A stretch of 64,000 bases of DNA. Origin: Streptomyces sp. Tu6071. GTDB lineage: Bacteria > Actinomycetota > Actinomycetes > Streptomycetales > Streptomycetaceae. The notes under the pieces are model-generated. The model made no database searches and was not told where the DNA came from. It saw only the letters and a list, made by a program, of their open reading frames with translations. This document shows positions 43,523 through 52,547 of this stretch, one piece after another; positions within the stretch are counted from its first letter, which is position 1, and each line of letters opens with the position of its first letter. The DNA lies in contig NZ_CM001165.1 in the NCBI RefSeq assembly GCF_000213055.1, forward strand, positions 310,001 to 374,000, read 5' to 3'. A program made the translations under genes and the position numbers.

Positions 43523-46425
43523 CGCCCGCTCCTCAGCGCCACCAGGCTCGCCAGTTCGTCGTTCCCGAGCCGGCTCAGCGCCCGCTCGCCGCCGCCGAGC
43601 ACCGCGTCGGCCAGCTCCCGCTTCGACTCCATCAGCGCCGCGATCCGGTCCTCGATCGTGCCCTCCGCGATCAGCCGGTGCACCTGCACGGGCCGCGTCT
43701 GCCCGATGCGGTGGGCCCGGTCGGTCGCCTGTGCCTCGACGGCCGGGTTCCACCAGCGGTCGTAGTGCACGACGTGGTCCGCCCTGGTCAGGTTGAGGCC
43801 CGTGCCCGCCGCCTTCAGTGACAGCAGGAAGACCGGCACCTCGCCGTCCTGGAAGCGGCGCACCATCTCCTCTCGCCGGGGCACCGGCGTCCCCCCGTGC
43901 AGCAGTTGGGCCGCGACGCCCCGCTCCCGCAGGTGCCGTTCGAGGAGCCGGGCCATCGCGACGTACTGCGTGAAGACCAGTACCGCGCCGTCCGCCGCCA
44001 GGATCGTGTCGAGCAGTTCGTCGAGCAGGGCCAGTTTCCCGGAACGGCCGGACAGCTCCGGCTCCCCCTCCTTGAGGAACTGCGCGGGGTGGTTGCAGAT
44101 CTGCTTGAGCCCCGTGAGCAGCCGGAGGACCAGACCGCTGCGGGCTATTCCCCTGGCCGACCGGATCTCGGCCATCGTGGCGCGCACCTGCTCCTCGTAG
44201 AGGCGGGTCTGCTCGGCCGTCAGCGACACGGGGTGGTCGGTCTCGGTCTTGGGCGGCAGTTCGGGGGCCACGCCCGGGTCGGACTTGCGTCGGCGCAGCA
44301 GGAAGGGCCGTACGAGACCGGCGAGCCGCTCGGCCGTGGCGCCGGGCCCTTCGCCCCGCTCGGCGGCGGACCGCTCCGCCTCGATCGGGGCGATCCAGCG
44401 GCGCCGGAAGCGGGCGTGGGTGCCGAGCAGACCGGGTGAGGTCCAGTCGAGGAGGGCCCACAGCTCGGAGAGCCCGTTCTCCACGGGCGTCCCGGTGAGC
44501 GCGACCCGCGCGGCGGCGGGGATGAGCCGCAGCGCCCCGGCCGTGGCGGACGACGCGTTCTTCACGTGCTGGGCCTCGTCGGCGACGAGGAGCCCCCAGC
44601 GGTGCGCGCCGAGCCGCTCCGCGTCCAGGCGCATCGTCCCGTACGTCGTCAGCACGAATCCGCTGTCCGCGCCCTCGACAGTGCGCCCGGCGCCGTGGAA
44701 ACGGCGCACGGCCGTGCCGGGGGCGAACCGGCGGATCTCCCGCTCCCAGTTGCCGAGCAGCGACGCGGGACACACCACGAGCGTGGGCCCGCGGGTGCCC
44801 TCGTGCTCCTGGCGGTGGAGGTGCAGCGCGATGAGCTGGACCGTCTTGCCGAGGCCCATGTCGTCGGCGAGGCAGCCGCCGAGACCGAGCGAGGTCATCC
44901 GCGCCAGCCAGTCGAGGCCCCGGAGCTGGTACGCGCGCAGGCTCGCCGCGAGCGCCGCGGGCTGCGCGACGGTGGTCTCCCCCTCGTGGGCCGTCAGCAG
45001 GGTGCGCAGGGCGCTGAGCCAGGGTCCGTCGGCGACGGGCACCTGTTCGCCGCCGATCTCCGCGTACCCGGTGAGAGCGACCGCGAGGGCCTCCACGGCG
45101 GTGAGCGGTGGCAGTGCGCGGTTCCGGGCCTTCCGGGCGAGTGCGGGACCGATGAACACCTGCTCGCCCCGGACCGGGACCACCGGACGTCCCGCCCCGG
45201 CGACAGCCTCCGACTCCTCGTCGGTGAGCGGATCGCCGTCGAGGCAGAGCTGCCAGCGCAGGTCCACGGTGCCGTCCTCGCCGAGGAAGGCGCGCATGTC
45301 GGCCGGAGGGGTGCGGTCCCGGCCCACGACGGCTCGCGCGCTCAGCCGCCCGCCCGTCCCGGCCGGCCAGTGCACGGGGACGCCGTGCGCCCGCAACCGG
45401 GCCCCCGCGCCGCCGAGCAGATCAACGCACTCCTCGTCGGTGAGGTCGATGCGGCGGGGCACCGGCAGCAGCCGGGCGAGCGGTTCCCACAGGGTGGCCG
45501 CGCGGCGCACGGCGCGTACGGTGTCGGCCTGGGCGCGCGGGCCGAGCAGGTGGGGGGTGCCGTCGAAGAGGTCCGAGGCGGTCACTTCGACGGTCGGGTC
45601 CGCGAGGTCGGACACGAGGGGGACGAGGTGGGGTCCCGACGCGCTGTCCTCGCCGTCGCCCAGTCGTACGGAGAGCGCGATCCGTACGCCCGTGTCCACG
45701 CCGACCGCGATCTCCTCGGCCCAGGCGCGTAGGTGCGGCACGTGCTGGGGAGCCGCGGCGGCGAACGCCGCGCGTCCTGTGGCCGCTTCGGCAGCCGGGG
45801 TGCGCGGGAGGGTGTCGGCGACGGCGTCCAGGAAGGCGCGCAGCAGGCGGTCCGCGGGAGGCAGGAGTCCGCTCCCCGGGGCGGGGACGGCCAGGGCCTC
45901 CGGCGGCGCGGCGGCGGCCAGTTCGCGCAGCCGCAGGATGTCCGCCGGGTCGAGCGGGCCGACCCGCCAGGCGTCGTGGTCGCCGTCCGAGACACCGGGC
46001 AGGAGCCGTTCACGCGCCGTCAGGTGGAGGGCGAGGGCGAGGGCGGCGCCCCAGAAGGCCGCCGCGTCGTGGACCCCGTCCTCTCCGTACCGGCGCCGGG
46101 CAAGCGCCAGGACGGGCAGCGCCTCGCCGACCGACAGCCACAGCACCGGGGCTTCGCGCAGCCCCTGGGCCGTGACGAGCCCCGCCTTCGACACGACCGT
46201 GCCGGGCGAAGCGTCGGCGAGCCCCCTCTCCGGCACGACCGTGCCGGGCGCTGCGGGCGGGACCGCGCCGTCCGGGTCCCAGAACGCCAGCCGCCCGGTG
46301 CGCGGCGGATCGGCCGGTTCGAAGGCGACCGCGTACCGGGCGAGCCGCCCGGCATCCTCACGCGCCGTCCACACAATGGGCCCCCTGCTCCGTAGGTCCG
46401 ACGGCCGGTGCGACCGATCCGGCAC
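43519..46425 (-). CDS. SNF2/SWI2-family DEAD/H helicase
   Basis: 968 aa. The first ~480 residues are a bacterial-SNF2 N-terminal domain. The ATPase has LADDMGLGKTVQ (motif I), VADEAQHVKN (II), LTGTPVEN (III), VLVFTQYVAM (IV) and ATDRAHRIGQTRPV (V/VI). It is an ATP-dependent DNA translocase of the HepA/RapA-like class. The GTG start at 46425 is the first in frame and fits known lengths. It is paired with the SWIM protein, an arrangement common in actinobacteria. A 16-bp palindrome lies 65 bp upstream, between it and the padR-like gene. Confidence 0.92.
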   Translation of the reverse strand: MPDRSHRPSDLRSRGPIVWTAREDAGRLARYAVAFEPADPPRTGRLAFWDPDGAVPPAAPGTVVPERGLADASPGTVVSKAGLVTAQGLREAPVLWLSVGEALPVLALARRRYGEDGVHDAAAFWGAALALALHLTARERLLPGVSDGDHDAWRVGPLDPADILRLRELAAAAPPEALAVPAPGSGLLPPADRLLRAFLDAVADTLPRTPAAEAATGRAAFAAAAPQHVPHLRAWAEEIAVGVDTGVRIALSVRLGDGEDSASGPHLVPLVSDLADPTVEVTASDLFDGTPHLLGPRAQADTVRAVRRAATLWEPLARLLPVPRRIDLTDEECVDLLGGAGARLRAHGVPVHWPAGTGGRLSARAVVGRDRTPPADMRAFLGEDGTVDLRWQLCLDGDPLTDEESEAVAGAGRPVVPVRGEQVFIGPALARKARNRALPPLTAVEALAVALTGYAEIGGEQVPVADGPWLSALRTLLTAHEGETTVAQPAALAASLRAYQLRGLDWLARMTSLGLGGCLADDMGLGKTVQLIALHLHRQEHEGTRGPTLVVCPASLLGNWEREIRRFAPGTAVRRFHGAGRTVEGADSGFVLTTYGTMRLDAERLGAHRWGLLVADEAQHVKNASSATAGALRLIPAAARVALTGTPVENGLSELWALLDWTSPGLLGTHARFRRRWIAPIEAERSAAERGEGPGATAERLAGLVRPFLLRRRKSDPGVAPELPPKTETDHPVSLTAEQTRLYEEQVRATMAEIRSARGIARSGLVLRLLTGLKQICNHPAQFLKEGEPELSGRSGKLALLDELLDTILAADGAVLVFTQYVAMARLLERHLRERGVAAQLLHGGTPVPRREEMVRRFQDGEVPVFLLSLKAAGTGLNLTRADHVVHYDRWWNPAVEAQATDRAHRIGQTRPVQVHRLIAEGTIEDRIAALMESKRELADAVLGGGERALSRLGNDELASLVALRSGR

Positions 46426-46489
46426 GACGTGTCCGGCGATCCGGTTCCCGCCGACCGGATTCGGCGCAAGCTAGACCCGTTCCCCCCAT

Positions 46490-46505
46490 TAGTCAAACTT
46501 GACTA
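46490..46505. promoter_or_regulatory. Candidate operator palindrome TAGTCAAACTTGACTA
   Basis: A 7-bp inverted repeat with a 2-nt centre, in an AT-rich patch between the SNF2 start (46425) and the padR-like stop (46546). It is well placed to control the SNF2-SWIM operon. The neighbouring PadR protein or another dimeric regulator could bind it; this is inference. Confidence 0.6.
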
Positions 46506-46545
46506 CAGGGCGCTCCGTGCGTCCTCCGCTCCTTGCGCGAGGGCG

Positions 46546-47196
46546 TCAGCGCTCGTCCCGCGGATGGCGCTCGCCGGTCGCGTACGGGTTCGGCTCGCCG
46601 TCCGCGAGCACCGCGTGCACCCCGGCGAACGGGTCGCCCTCGTCCGCGAAGGTGTACGCCCCGCCCTCCAGGCGCCGGATCAGCCCGTCCGTCCACGCGG
46701 CGCCCGCGTCCGCCGAGTGCACCCAGAGGTTCATCAGCTCGCCGATGTGCCCGAACTGCCCGGGACCGTCCTGCGGCGCGTAGTACTCGGTGACGGTCCT
46801 CCGCCACTCCCTGATGGCCCGCGCCCGCTCGCGCAGCAGCTCCAGCGCCTCGGCGCGCTCCAGGTCGACGAGGAAGCCGAGCGCCGCCGCGAGCACGTCC
46901 GGCTTCTGGTCGTACGCGGTCAACGACGCGCGCAGCAGCCGGAAGTACTCTTCCGTGCCCGTGGCCGTCATCTCGTACTCGGTCCTCGGCGGGCCACCGG
47001 CCGTGGAGGGAGCGATCTCGTGCGCGTGCAACAGCCCCTGCCTGCCCAGTTGCTTCAGCGCGTGATAAATCGACCCGGGCTTGGCGCTGGACCACTCGTG
47101 GGCACCCCAGTACTCCAGGTCGTTGCGCACCTGGTACCCGTGGGCCCGCCCGTGTCGCCGCACGGCTCCCAGCACGAGAAGACGGATGGCTGACAT
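46546..47196 (-). CDS. PadR-family transcriptional regulator
   Basis: 216 aa. The N-terminal winged helix (~1-85) has the PadR pattern RLLVLGAVRRHGRAHGYQV, then GSIYHALKQLGRQGLL and YEMTATGTEEY. The long C-terminal half is helical (Vir-like dimerisation region, ALELLRERARAIREW). ATG at 47196. It is followed by a 120-bp gap holding a 16-bp palindrome and then the SNF2 gene in the same direction. The effector is unknown. Confidence 0.9.
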   Translation of the reverse strand: MSAIRLLVLGAVRRHGRAHGYQVRNDLEYWGAHEWSSAKPGSIYHALKQLGRQGLLHAHEIAPSTAGGPPRTEYEMTATGTEEYFRLLRASLTAYDQKPDVLAAALGFLVDLERAEALELLRERARAIREWRRTVTEYYAPQDGPGQFGHIGELMNLWVHSADAGAAWTDGLIRRLEGGAYTFADEGDPFAGVHAVLADGEPNPYATGERHPRDER

Positions 47197-47310
47197 GCGC
47201 TCCAGGTTAAGGGCACGCGCGCAGGGGGTGCGGGGGTCGCGTCGGAGGGTCCGGGGGACGGCGTGCTCACGGCCGCGGAAGCGTCTTGATCAGGGGCCCG
47301 CGAGGGCGGT

Positions 47311-47775
47311 TCAGGGCAGGTACGGGCGCGGGAGGCGCCGCGCGCCGCGACGGCTCGCGACATTCGTCCTGCCGGTCGCGCGCTGTCCGGGCACCGTCGC
47401 GAGGTGCGCGCAGGCGCCGCCTCCCGAGGCGCGGCGTACGGCGCCCGGTACGGTCGCGGCGAGACGCAGCCGACGGGCGAGCCCGCTGAGGTGCAGGACG
47501 CGACGGGCGACGGGGTAGGGCGCGGCGACGCACAGCACGGTGCCCCGCTCCCCCGTACGGGTGCGGGCGCGCAGCAGGAGGCGCAGGGCGTCCGGGGTGA
47601 CGATCCGCGACCGGACGTGCACCACGACGAGGCGCGCCGCCGCGCGGTCGAGCGCCGTGAACAGCGCGGTCTCGGCCTCCTCCTCGTTGTCGAGGTCGAC
47701 GAGACCGTCGAACGGTACGACGAGCACCGCGTCGGTGGTGGGGGCGGTGTCAGCGGGCATGGTGGTGTTCCTCAT
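47311..47775 (-). CDS. STAS-like (anti-anti-sigma) protein
   Basis: 154 aa from ATG at 47775, with GGAGGAG 4 nt upstream; longer frames are not supported. Residues ~15-115 resemble a STAS fold: VLVVPFDGLVDLDNEEEAET then RLVVVHVRSRIVTPDALRLL, where the usual phosphorylatable Ser/Thr-containing D-S-x-G is replaced by VTPDALRLL. A basic tail of about 30 residues follows. It may be a divergent regulator in an anti-sigma network. Other STAS proteins occur at 48832-49965 and 59593-59949. Confidence 0.7.
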   Translation of the reverse strand: MRNTTMPADTAPTTDAVLVVPFDGLVDLDNEEEAETALFTALDRAAARLVVVHVRSRIVTPDALRLLLRARTRTGERGTVLCVAAPYPVARRVLHLSGLARRLRLAATVPGAVRRASGGGACAHLATVPGQRATGRTNVASRRGARRLPRPYLP

Positions 47776-48005
47776 GGAACTCCTCCGTGAACGGGTGTTC
47801 CTGTGCGGCCGCTGCCTGACCTCACGTCCGAGTGTGCCCCCGCGCGCTCGGGACATGCAAAGGAAACGGTGACGGATTCCGGGCCGGGCGGGGTACGGAC
47901 CGGCGCGGTGCCGCGTGTCGACCGGGTCGGCCGGGGTACCCAGGCGCGTACGGCTTTCCGTTCCGGGCTTCCTTGCCCGTCCCACTACTGCTCCAGGAGG
48001 CATTC

Positions 48006-48605
48006 ATGCGCGCGCTCGGCCTCGTCTGCACTCTCAACCCCTCCCCGAAGCGCTCCAGCAGTCACCTGCTCGCCGAGCAGGTGATGGCGGAGCTGGACCG
48101 GCTCGGCGTGGAGACCGAGGTGGTGCGGGTCGCCGATCACGACGTGCGGCCCGGGGTGGGCCTGGACATGGGTGAGGGGGACGCCTGGCCGACGCTGCGC
48201 GAGAAGGTGCTCGGCGCGGACATCCTGCTGCTCGCGACGCCGATCTGGCTCGGGCACCCCTCCAGCCTGTGCCAGCGGGTCCTGGAGCGCCTGGACGCCG
48301 AACTCTCGGAGAGCGACGAGGAGGGGCGGCTGCTCACCTACGGGAAGGTGGGGCTCGTCGCCGTCGTCGGCAACGAGGACGGGGCCCACAAGGTGAGCGC
48401 GGACCTGTTCCAGGCGCTCGACGACGTGGGCTTCTCGCTGCCGCCGGGCGCCGTGACCTACTGGGTGGGCGAGGCACAGCACGGCACCGACTACCAGGAC
48501 CTGGCGGAGACACCCGAATCGGTGGCTTCCACGACGCACACGCTCGCCGTCAACGCGCACCACCTGGCCGGGCTGCTGCGCGCGCACCCCTACCCGGCGA
48601 GCTGA
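48006..48605 (+). CDS. NAD(P)H-dependent FMN reductase / flavodoxin-like protein
   Basis: 199 aa, alpha/beta flavodoxin fold. The phosphate-binding loop is near LNPSPKRSSSHLL (~residues 10-22), followed by DILLLATPIWLGHPSSLCQRVLERLD, the family's FMN-edge segment, and VGLVAVVGNEDGAHKVSADLFQAL. AGGAGG precedes ATG at 48006. It probably reduces FMN or quinone-like substrates. It converges with the STAS-ANTAR-GAF gene across a perfect 24-bp palindrome. Confidence 0.9.
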   Translation: MRALGLVCTLNPSPKRSSSHLLAEQVMAELDRLGVETEVVRVADHDVRPGVGLDMGEGDAWPTLREKVLGADILLLATPIWLGHPSSLCQRVLERLDAELSESDEEGRLLTYGKVGLVAVVGNEDGAHKVSADLFQALDDVGFSLPPGAVTYWVGEAQHGTDYQDLAETPESVASTTHTLAVNAHHLAGLLRAHPYPAS

Positions 48606-48673
48606 AACATGGGCGCGGGTCCGGAGCGCGACGCACCGTCGGCCCGCGACTCGGGCGCGCCCGTCGCTGTCGC

Positions 48674-48697
48674 GGCGCACCGCGTACGCGGTGCGCC
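48674..48697. terminator. Perfect 24-bp palindrome, likely bidirectional terminator
   Basis: GGCGCACCGCGT followed by its exact reverse complement. It sits in the 226-bp gap between the convergent flavodoxin-like gene (stop 48605) and the STAS-ANTAR-GAF gene (stop 48832). There is no T-tract, as is usual for Streptomyces terminators. Confidence 0.6.
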
Positions 48698-48831
48698 GAC
48701 GAGGTGGCGAACCCGGCGGGAGACCCGTCTCACCGCTTTCGAAGCCGTCAACGTGCCGGTTCGGCGCCGCGTGGGCCGAGCCGCCGGTTGCGCCCGCACG
48801 CCGTCCGGCCGCGGACGGCCCCCGGAGCCCC

Positions 48832-49965
48832 TCACCCTCGCGCCTGTCCGGCGGCCACACGCGCCCGTGCGTGGAGGTACTCCAGGGCGTCAAGGACCAC
48901 CGTGCGGCGGTGCCAGTCGAGCCACTCCCCCGCCTGCGCGAGCAAGAGGTCCAGGGCCTTCCATTCGATGTCCGTCGGCTCGGCGCCCCCGGCGGCCCCG
49001 TACACGGTCAGGACGCCCGCGCCCTCGCCGCTCAGCGACGGCAAGGGCACGTACCAGGCCCGGTCGATACCGGCCGCGCCGAGCGCCCGCCGGGTCGCCT
49101 CGTCCAGCCGCTCATCGGCGAGCCCGTCCACGAGCGCGATACGGGCGCCCGCGCGCAGCGCGTCCGTCGCGGGTCCCCGGTCGGCGCCGTCCGGGGCACG
49201 CGTGAGGTGGTCGAGGAGCGCGTCCGGGATGCCCTGCTGGGCCTCGTACTGGAGGCCGATGAGCGGGTCCACCACGTGCAGCAGTCCGCTTTCGCCGTGG
49301 ACGCAGCGCAGCCCCGCCTGGAGCACCGCCTCGGCGAAGGCGCTGCGCGGCACCCGGCTGCGGCGCAGCCCCGGGGCGAAGGCGAGCGGCGGCGCGGGAG
49401 CCCTGGTGCGGCCGGGAAACCACTGGGGGCTGTGCTCGGCGGGACGGGGCGCGCTCAGGAAGACGGAGGCGAGGGTGCGGAGTTTGACGTTGTGCCGCTG
49501 GGAGCTGACGCGCAGCAGGTCGAAGGCCGCGTCGGCGTCGGACAGTCCGTAGCGCTCCTGGAGGATGCCCTGCGTCTGGGCGATGAGCGGGCGGGTGCGC
49601 AGGTTCGCGCGCAGATCCCGCAGTTCGGCCGCCGCGCCCTGACCGGGCGGCCTCGCGCCGTCCTCGCCGGCCGCGCTCCAGGCGCCGGTGAGGACGAGCG
49701 GCTGGAGGCGTCCGGGGCCGTCGGACCGGCCGCCGTCGAGGACGAGGCGGACGAGCCACCGGGCGGCGGTGTCCGAGAGCTGGGCGTCGGGGCCGAGTTC
49801 GACCGCGATGTAGGGCCCGGCCGAGACGGCCCTGGCCTCTTCCAGACAGCGGGTGAACGCGGGCCACGCCTCCTCGTCCAGCTGTCCGGTGAGACGCACC
49901 GTCGTCACCTCGGCGGAGGGCCACGACCGGGCGGTGCGGGACAGCGTGAAGGGGCTGGGGGCCAC
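48832..49965 (-). CDS. STAS-ANTAR-GAF signalling protein
   Basis: 377 aa. Residues ~15-95 look like a STAS-type domain (TTVRLTGQLDEEAWPAF, VELGPDAQLSDTAARWLVRL). Residues ~112-170 are an ANTAR RNA-binding domain (LIAQTQGILQERYGLSDADA, then AFDLLRVSSQRHNVKLR). Residues ~195-360 resemble a GAF sensor (GLLHVVDPLIGLQYEAQQG). ANTAR domains bind two-hexaloop RNA and act as antiterminators. The usual order is GAF then ANTAR, so ANTAR in the middle is unusual. The GTG start at 49965 has GGAG 8 nt upstream. It is followed upstream by a separate GAF-ANTAR gene and a sigma factor. Confidence 0.85.
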   Translation of the reverse strand: MAPSPFTLSRTARSWPSAEVTTVRLTGQLDEEAWPAFTRCLEEARAVSAGPYIAVELGPDAQLSDTAARWLVRLVLDGGRSDGPGRLQPLVLTGAWSAAGEDGARPPGQGAAAELRDLRANLRTRPLIAQTQGILQERYGLSDADAAFDLLRVSSQRHNVKLRTLASVFLSAPRPAEHSPQWFPGRTRAPAPPLAFAPGLRRSRVPRSAFAEAVLQAGLRCVHGESGLLHVVDPLIGLQYEAQQGIPDALLDHLTRAPDGADRGPATDALRAGARIALVDGLADERLDEATRRALGAAGIDRAWYVPLPSLSGEGAGVLTVYGAAGGAEPTDIEWKALDLLLAQAGEWLDWHRRTVVLDALEYLHARARVAAGQARG

Positions 49966-50097
49966 GGATACATCTCCTGAGCAGCGTGAAGCGACAGGCC
50001 ACGCTGCTGGACCCGTGGAACACCCTAGAGTATCGAGCGCCCGTCCGCGCGCCGGGCCCTGCCGTCTCTCCCGCTCACGGCGGCTCCGGGCGGTACG

Positions 50098-50817
50098 TCA
50101 GGTGCGGGAGGTCCAGGCGCCCTCCTGCGGAGGAGTGCCCGAGACGCCCTCGACGAGGCGCGTGCACAGGTCCCGCAGCTTGATGTTGCGGTTCTGCGAG
50201 GCCACGCGGAGGTAGGCGAACGCCTCTTCCGCGGTGCAGCGCTGCTGACCCATGATCACGCCCATGGCCTGGTCGATGACGGTGCGTGAGCGCAGTGCGG
50301 CCTGGAGGTCGGCGGCGAACCGCTGGGCGTCCGAGAGGCGTACCGCGAGCACGAGGCCGCCCGCGGCCTGTGCGGCGAGAAGTCTCAGCGCGTGGACGTC
50401 CTCCGCGGAGAAGGCGTCGGGGGCCGGGGCGTAGAGGTTGAGCGCCCCGGCCATGCCGTCCCGTTCGCGCAGCGGCAGCGAGAGCGAGGAGAGCGTGCCG
50501 TGCGCGGCGGCGAAGGGCGGGTAGTCTCCCCAGCGCTTCTCGGCGCGCATGTCGCTGACGTGCACTTCCTTGTCGTTCCGGAGGGCTTCCAGGCACGGGC
50601 CGTCGTCGATGTCGTACTGCTTGTCGTCGAGCGGAGGCGCGCTCGCGCCCGCGCTCGCGACGGTGAAGGGGCGTCCGTCCCGTTCCAGGGTGACGCCGCA
50701 GCCGTCCGCGCCGGGGGTGCGCCGCCGGGCCTCGGCGGCGACTTCGGCGAGGAAGGCGTCGAGGGTGTCGGTCTCCAGGAGGAGCGACTGCACGTCGAAG
50801 GGCACGTGCTCTGCCAT
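50098..50817 (-). CDS. GAF-ANTAR protein
   Basis: 239 aa. GAF domain at ~12-155 (DGCGVTLERDGRPFTV, LSSLSLPLRERDGMAGALNLYA). ANTAR at ~165-225 (DLQAALRSRTVIDQAMGVIM, then AYLRVASQNRNIKLRDLCTR), the classical arrangement of a mycobacterial/Streptomyces antiterminator. The ATG at 50817 follows GGGAGAG. No predicted two-hexaloop RNA target has been identified by me. It lies between the STAS-ANTAR-GAF gene and the sigma factor gene. Confidence 0.9.
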   Translation of the reverse strand: MAEHVPFDVQSLLLETDTLDAFLAEVAAEARRRTPGADGCGVTLERDGRPFTVASAGASAPPLDDKQYDIDDGPCLEALRNDKEVHVSDMRAEKRWGDYPPFAAAHGTLSSLSLPLRERDGMAGALNLYAPAPDAFSAEDVHALRLLAAQAAGGLVLAVRLSDAQRFAADLQAALRSRTVIDQAMGVIMGQQRCTAEEAFAYLRVASQNRNIKLRDLCTRLVEGVSGTPPQEGAWTSRT

Positions 50818-51007
50818 GGGGCTCTCCCTCCCGCCGGGCTCCGGCGTGCCGCCGGGACCGGCCGGGTGCTGGGGTCCTGTCCCTCCACCCTCGCACGGTG
50901 CCCGGCGGCACGGGTACGGGAGGGGCGGGCCGACGGGCCTGCCGAGCGGCCCGACGCCTCGCGCGGCGGCCTGGTGCGCGCCGGTCGGCGCCCGTCCCTC
51001 CGGCGCC

Positions 51008-51835
51008 TCAGGCGGAACCGCTCCCGGTGAGCACCGCACGGGGTGGACGCGCCTCGACGCGGTGCTTGACCTGCGCGCACGCCTGGGTGATGAGCCGGGA
51101 GACGTGCATTTGCGAAAGCCCCAGTTCCGCGGCGATGGCGCGCTGGGTGCGCGCGTGGAAGAACCGCAGGTAGAGGATGTACCGCTCGCGTTCGGGCAGC
51201 TCGGCAAGAGCGGGCCGGACCGATTCCCGGTCGACGACGATCGCGTAGGCGGGATCGTCCGCGCCGAGCCGGTCGCGCAGCGGGTGCTCGCCCTCTGGCG
51301 TGGGAGTGCCGTCGAGGGAGACGGGCCGGTAGCTGTCGAGAGCTTCGAGTCCCCGGCGCACCTCCTCCTCGCCGAGCTTCGCGCTCTCCGCGAGTTCGGC
51401 CACGGAGGGTGTGCGGGGAGCGGTGCGCGGGGCGAGTTCCTGGAGTGCCGTACGGACGGCGTTCCGGAGTTCCTGCACGCGGCGCGGTACGTGTACGCCC
51501 CACGTGTTGTCACGGAAGTGCCGTTTGAGCTCGCCCCGGATGGTGGGCACCGCGTAGCTCTCGAAGGCGTCGGAGACCTCGGGGTCGAAGCGGTCGACGG
51601 CCTTGACTAGGCCGAGCGCGGCGACTTGGCACAGGTCCTCCAGGTTCTCGCCGCGTTCCCGGTAGCGGCCGGCGATGCGGTGCGCCATGGGGAGCCAGGT
51701 CTCGACGAGGCGCGAGCGCTGGCGCTCCCGCTCGGGACCGGGGGGAAGCTGTCGCAGAAGCGTGAAGCCGCACGTGCCGCCGGAGCCGCCATGGCGCTCC
51801 GTTTCCTGTGGGTGGGGAGTGGTCGTCGTCACCAC
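51008..51835 (-). CDS. SigB/SigF-family RNA polymerase sigma factor
   Basis: 275 aa. Region 2 is visible in LVETWLPMAHRIAGRYRERGENLEDLCQVAALG and FESYAVPTIRGELKRHFRD. Region 3 has TPSVAELAESAKL. Region 4 has LPERERYILYLRFFHARTQRAIAAELGLSQMHVSRL. The start chosen is GTG at 51835 with AGGAG upstream; GTG at 51832 is equally possible. Group 3 sigma factors of this class in Streptomyces control osmotic, oxidative and developmental responses under anti-sigma control. The STAS, GAF/ANTAR and SpoIIE-type phosphatase genes in this stretch are natural partners; direct linkage is inferred. Confidence 0.93.
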   Translation of the reverse strand: MVTTTTPHPQETERHGGSGGTCGFTLLRQLPPGPERERQRSRLVETWLPMAHRIAGRYRERGENLEDLCQVAALGLVKAVDRFDPEVSDAFESYAVPTIRGELKRHFRDNTWGVHVPRRVQELRNAVRTALQELAPRTAPRTPSVAELAESAKLGEEEVRRGLEALDSYRPVSLDGTPTPEGEHPLRDRLGADDPAYAIVVDRESVRPALAELPERERYILYLRFFHARTQRAIAAELGLSQMHVSRLITQACAQVKHRVEARPPRAVLTGSGSA

Positions 51836-52085
51836 GTCGCTCCTGTCAACGCTGGTCCAGGGGATGACGCTGCCCGGACGCGCGCAAGAGCCGTGGAATC
51901 CGCGTACACGCGACCAGGGGTCATCGCGTGCCTGATTCCTAAGCACCGCTGTCTCGTCTGTCCTCTCGATTCCCTCTCACACCGCATCTTGTGGGCTTCA
52001 TTCCGCCGCCCTTTTCCGCCGCGTTGCGCGCCCCCCTCGCTCCGCGTCTCCGTCGCGGCGGCATCCCGCGCCGGTCGCCGCCCCG

Positions 52086-52547
52086 TCACCGCAGAAGCCG
52101 CGCCGCCACTTCGTCCCAGTCGATCCGCGCCGCCTCCGTACCCCACGGCACCAGTTCCCCGGTGTACGCGAGCCAGCGCCGCAGCACGTGCCGGTCGGTC
52201 GCGAAGGACGCCGAGGCACCGGGCGGCCCGAGCCGCACCACGACCGCTCCGTCCCGCCCCGGGCCCGGCACGGGCGCGACGCGTACGTCGCCGAGCCCGG
52301 AGCGGGTGCGCGTCCCGGCCAGCAGCAGATCGCGCGAGAGCACCCAGCGCACCCCGCGGTCCCGCGCCGGGCGCAGGTCGAGCGCCACCTCGTACGGCCG
52401 TCTCGTGTCGTACGAGAGCCGCGCGGCCACCGGCACCTGCACCCCGCTCGCCCGGATCTGCCGGAAAACCGTCTCGCACACGCTCGTCCCTTCCTCGCCG
52501 GCGCCCGGCGTCCCGTACGAGGCCGCCCCGCCCCTTCGTTCCGTCAT
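52086..52547 (-). CDS. SsgA-like sporulation/cell division protein (SALP)
   Basis: 153 aa from ATG at 52547, with GAGGGAG 5 nt upstream. The SsgA/SsgB fold signatures are visible: VPVAARLSYDTRRPYEVALDL, VRWVLSRDLLLAGT, GDVRVAPVPGPGRDGAVVVRLGPPG and ASFATDRHVLRRWL. SALPs localise FtsZ and peptidoglycan machinery during sporulation. It lies downstream of a 250-bp region from the sigma gene, in the same orientation. It is longer than SsgA (136 aa) by an N-terminal extension of ~20 residues. Confidence 0.9.
   Translation of the reverse strand: MTERRGGAASYGTPGAGEEGTSVCETVFRQIRASGVQVPVAARLSYDTRRPYEVALDLRPARDRGVRWVLSRDLLLAGTRTRSGLGDVRVAPVPGPGRDGAVVVRLGPPGASASFATDRHVLRRWLAYTGELVPWGTEAARIDWDEVAARLLR

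Noticed and set aside
47832..48005. Longer N-terminus for the flavodoxin-like protein (start at 47832)
   Set aside because: AGGAGG just before ATG 48006 and the flavodoxin fold starting there make the longer form unlikely.
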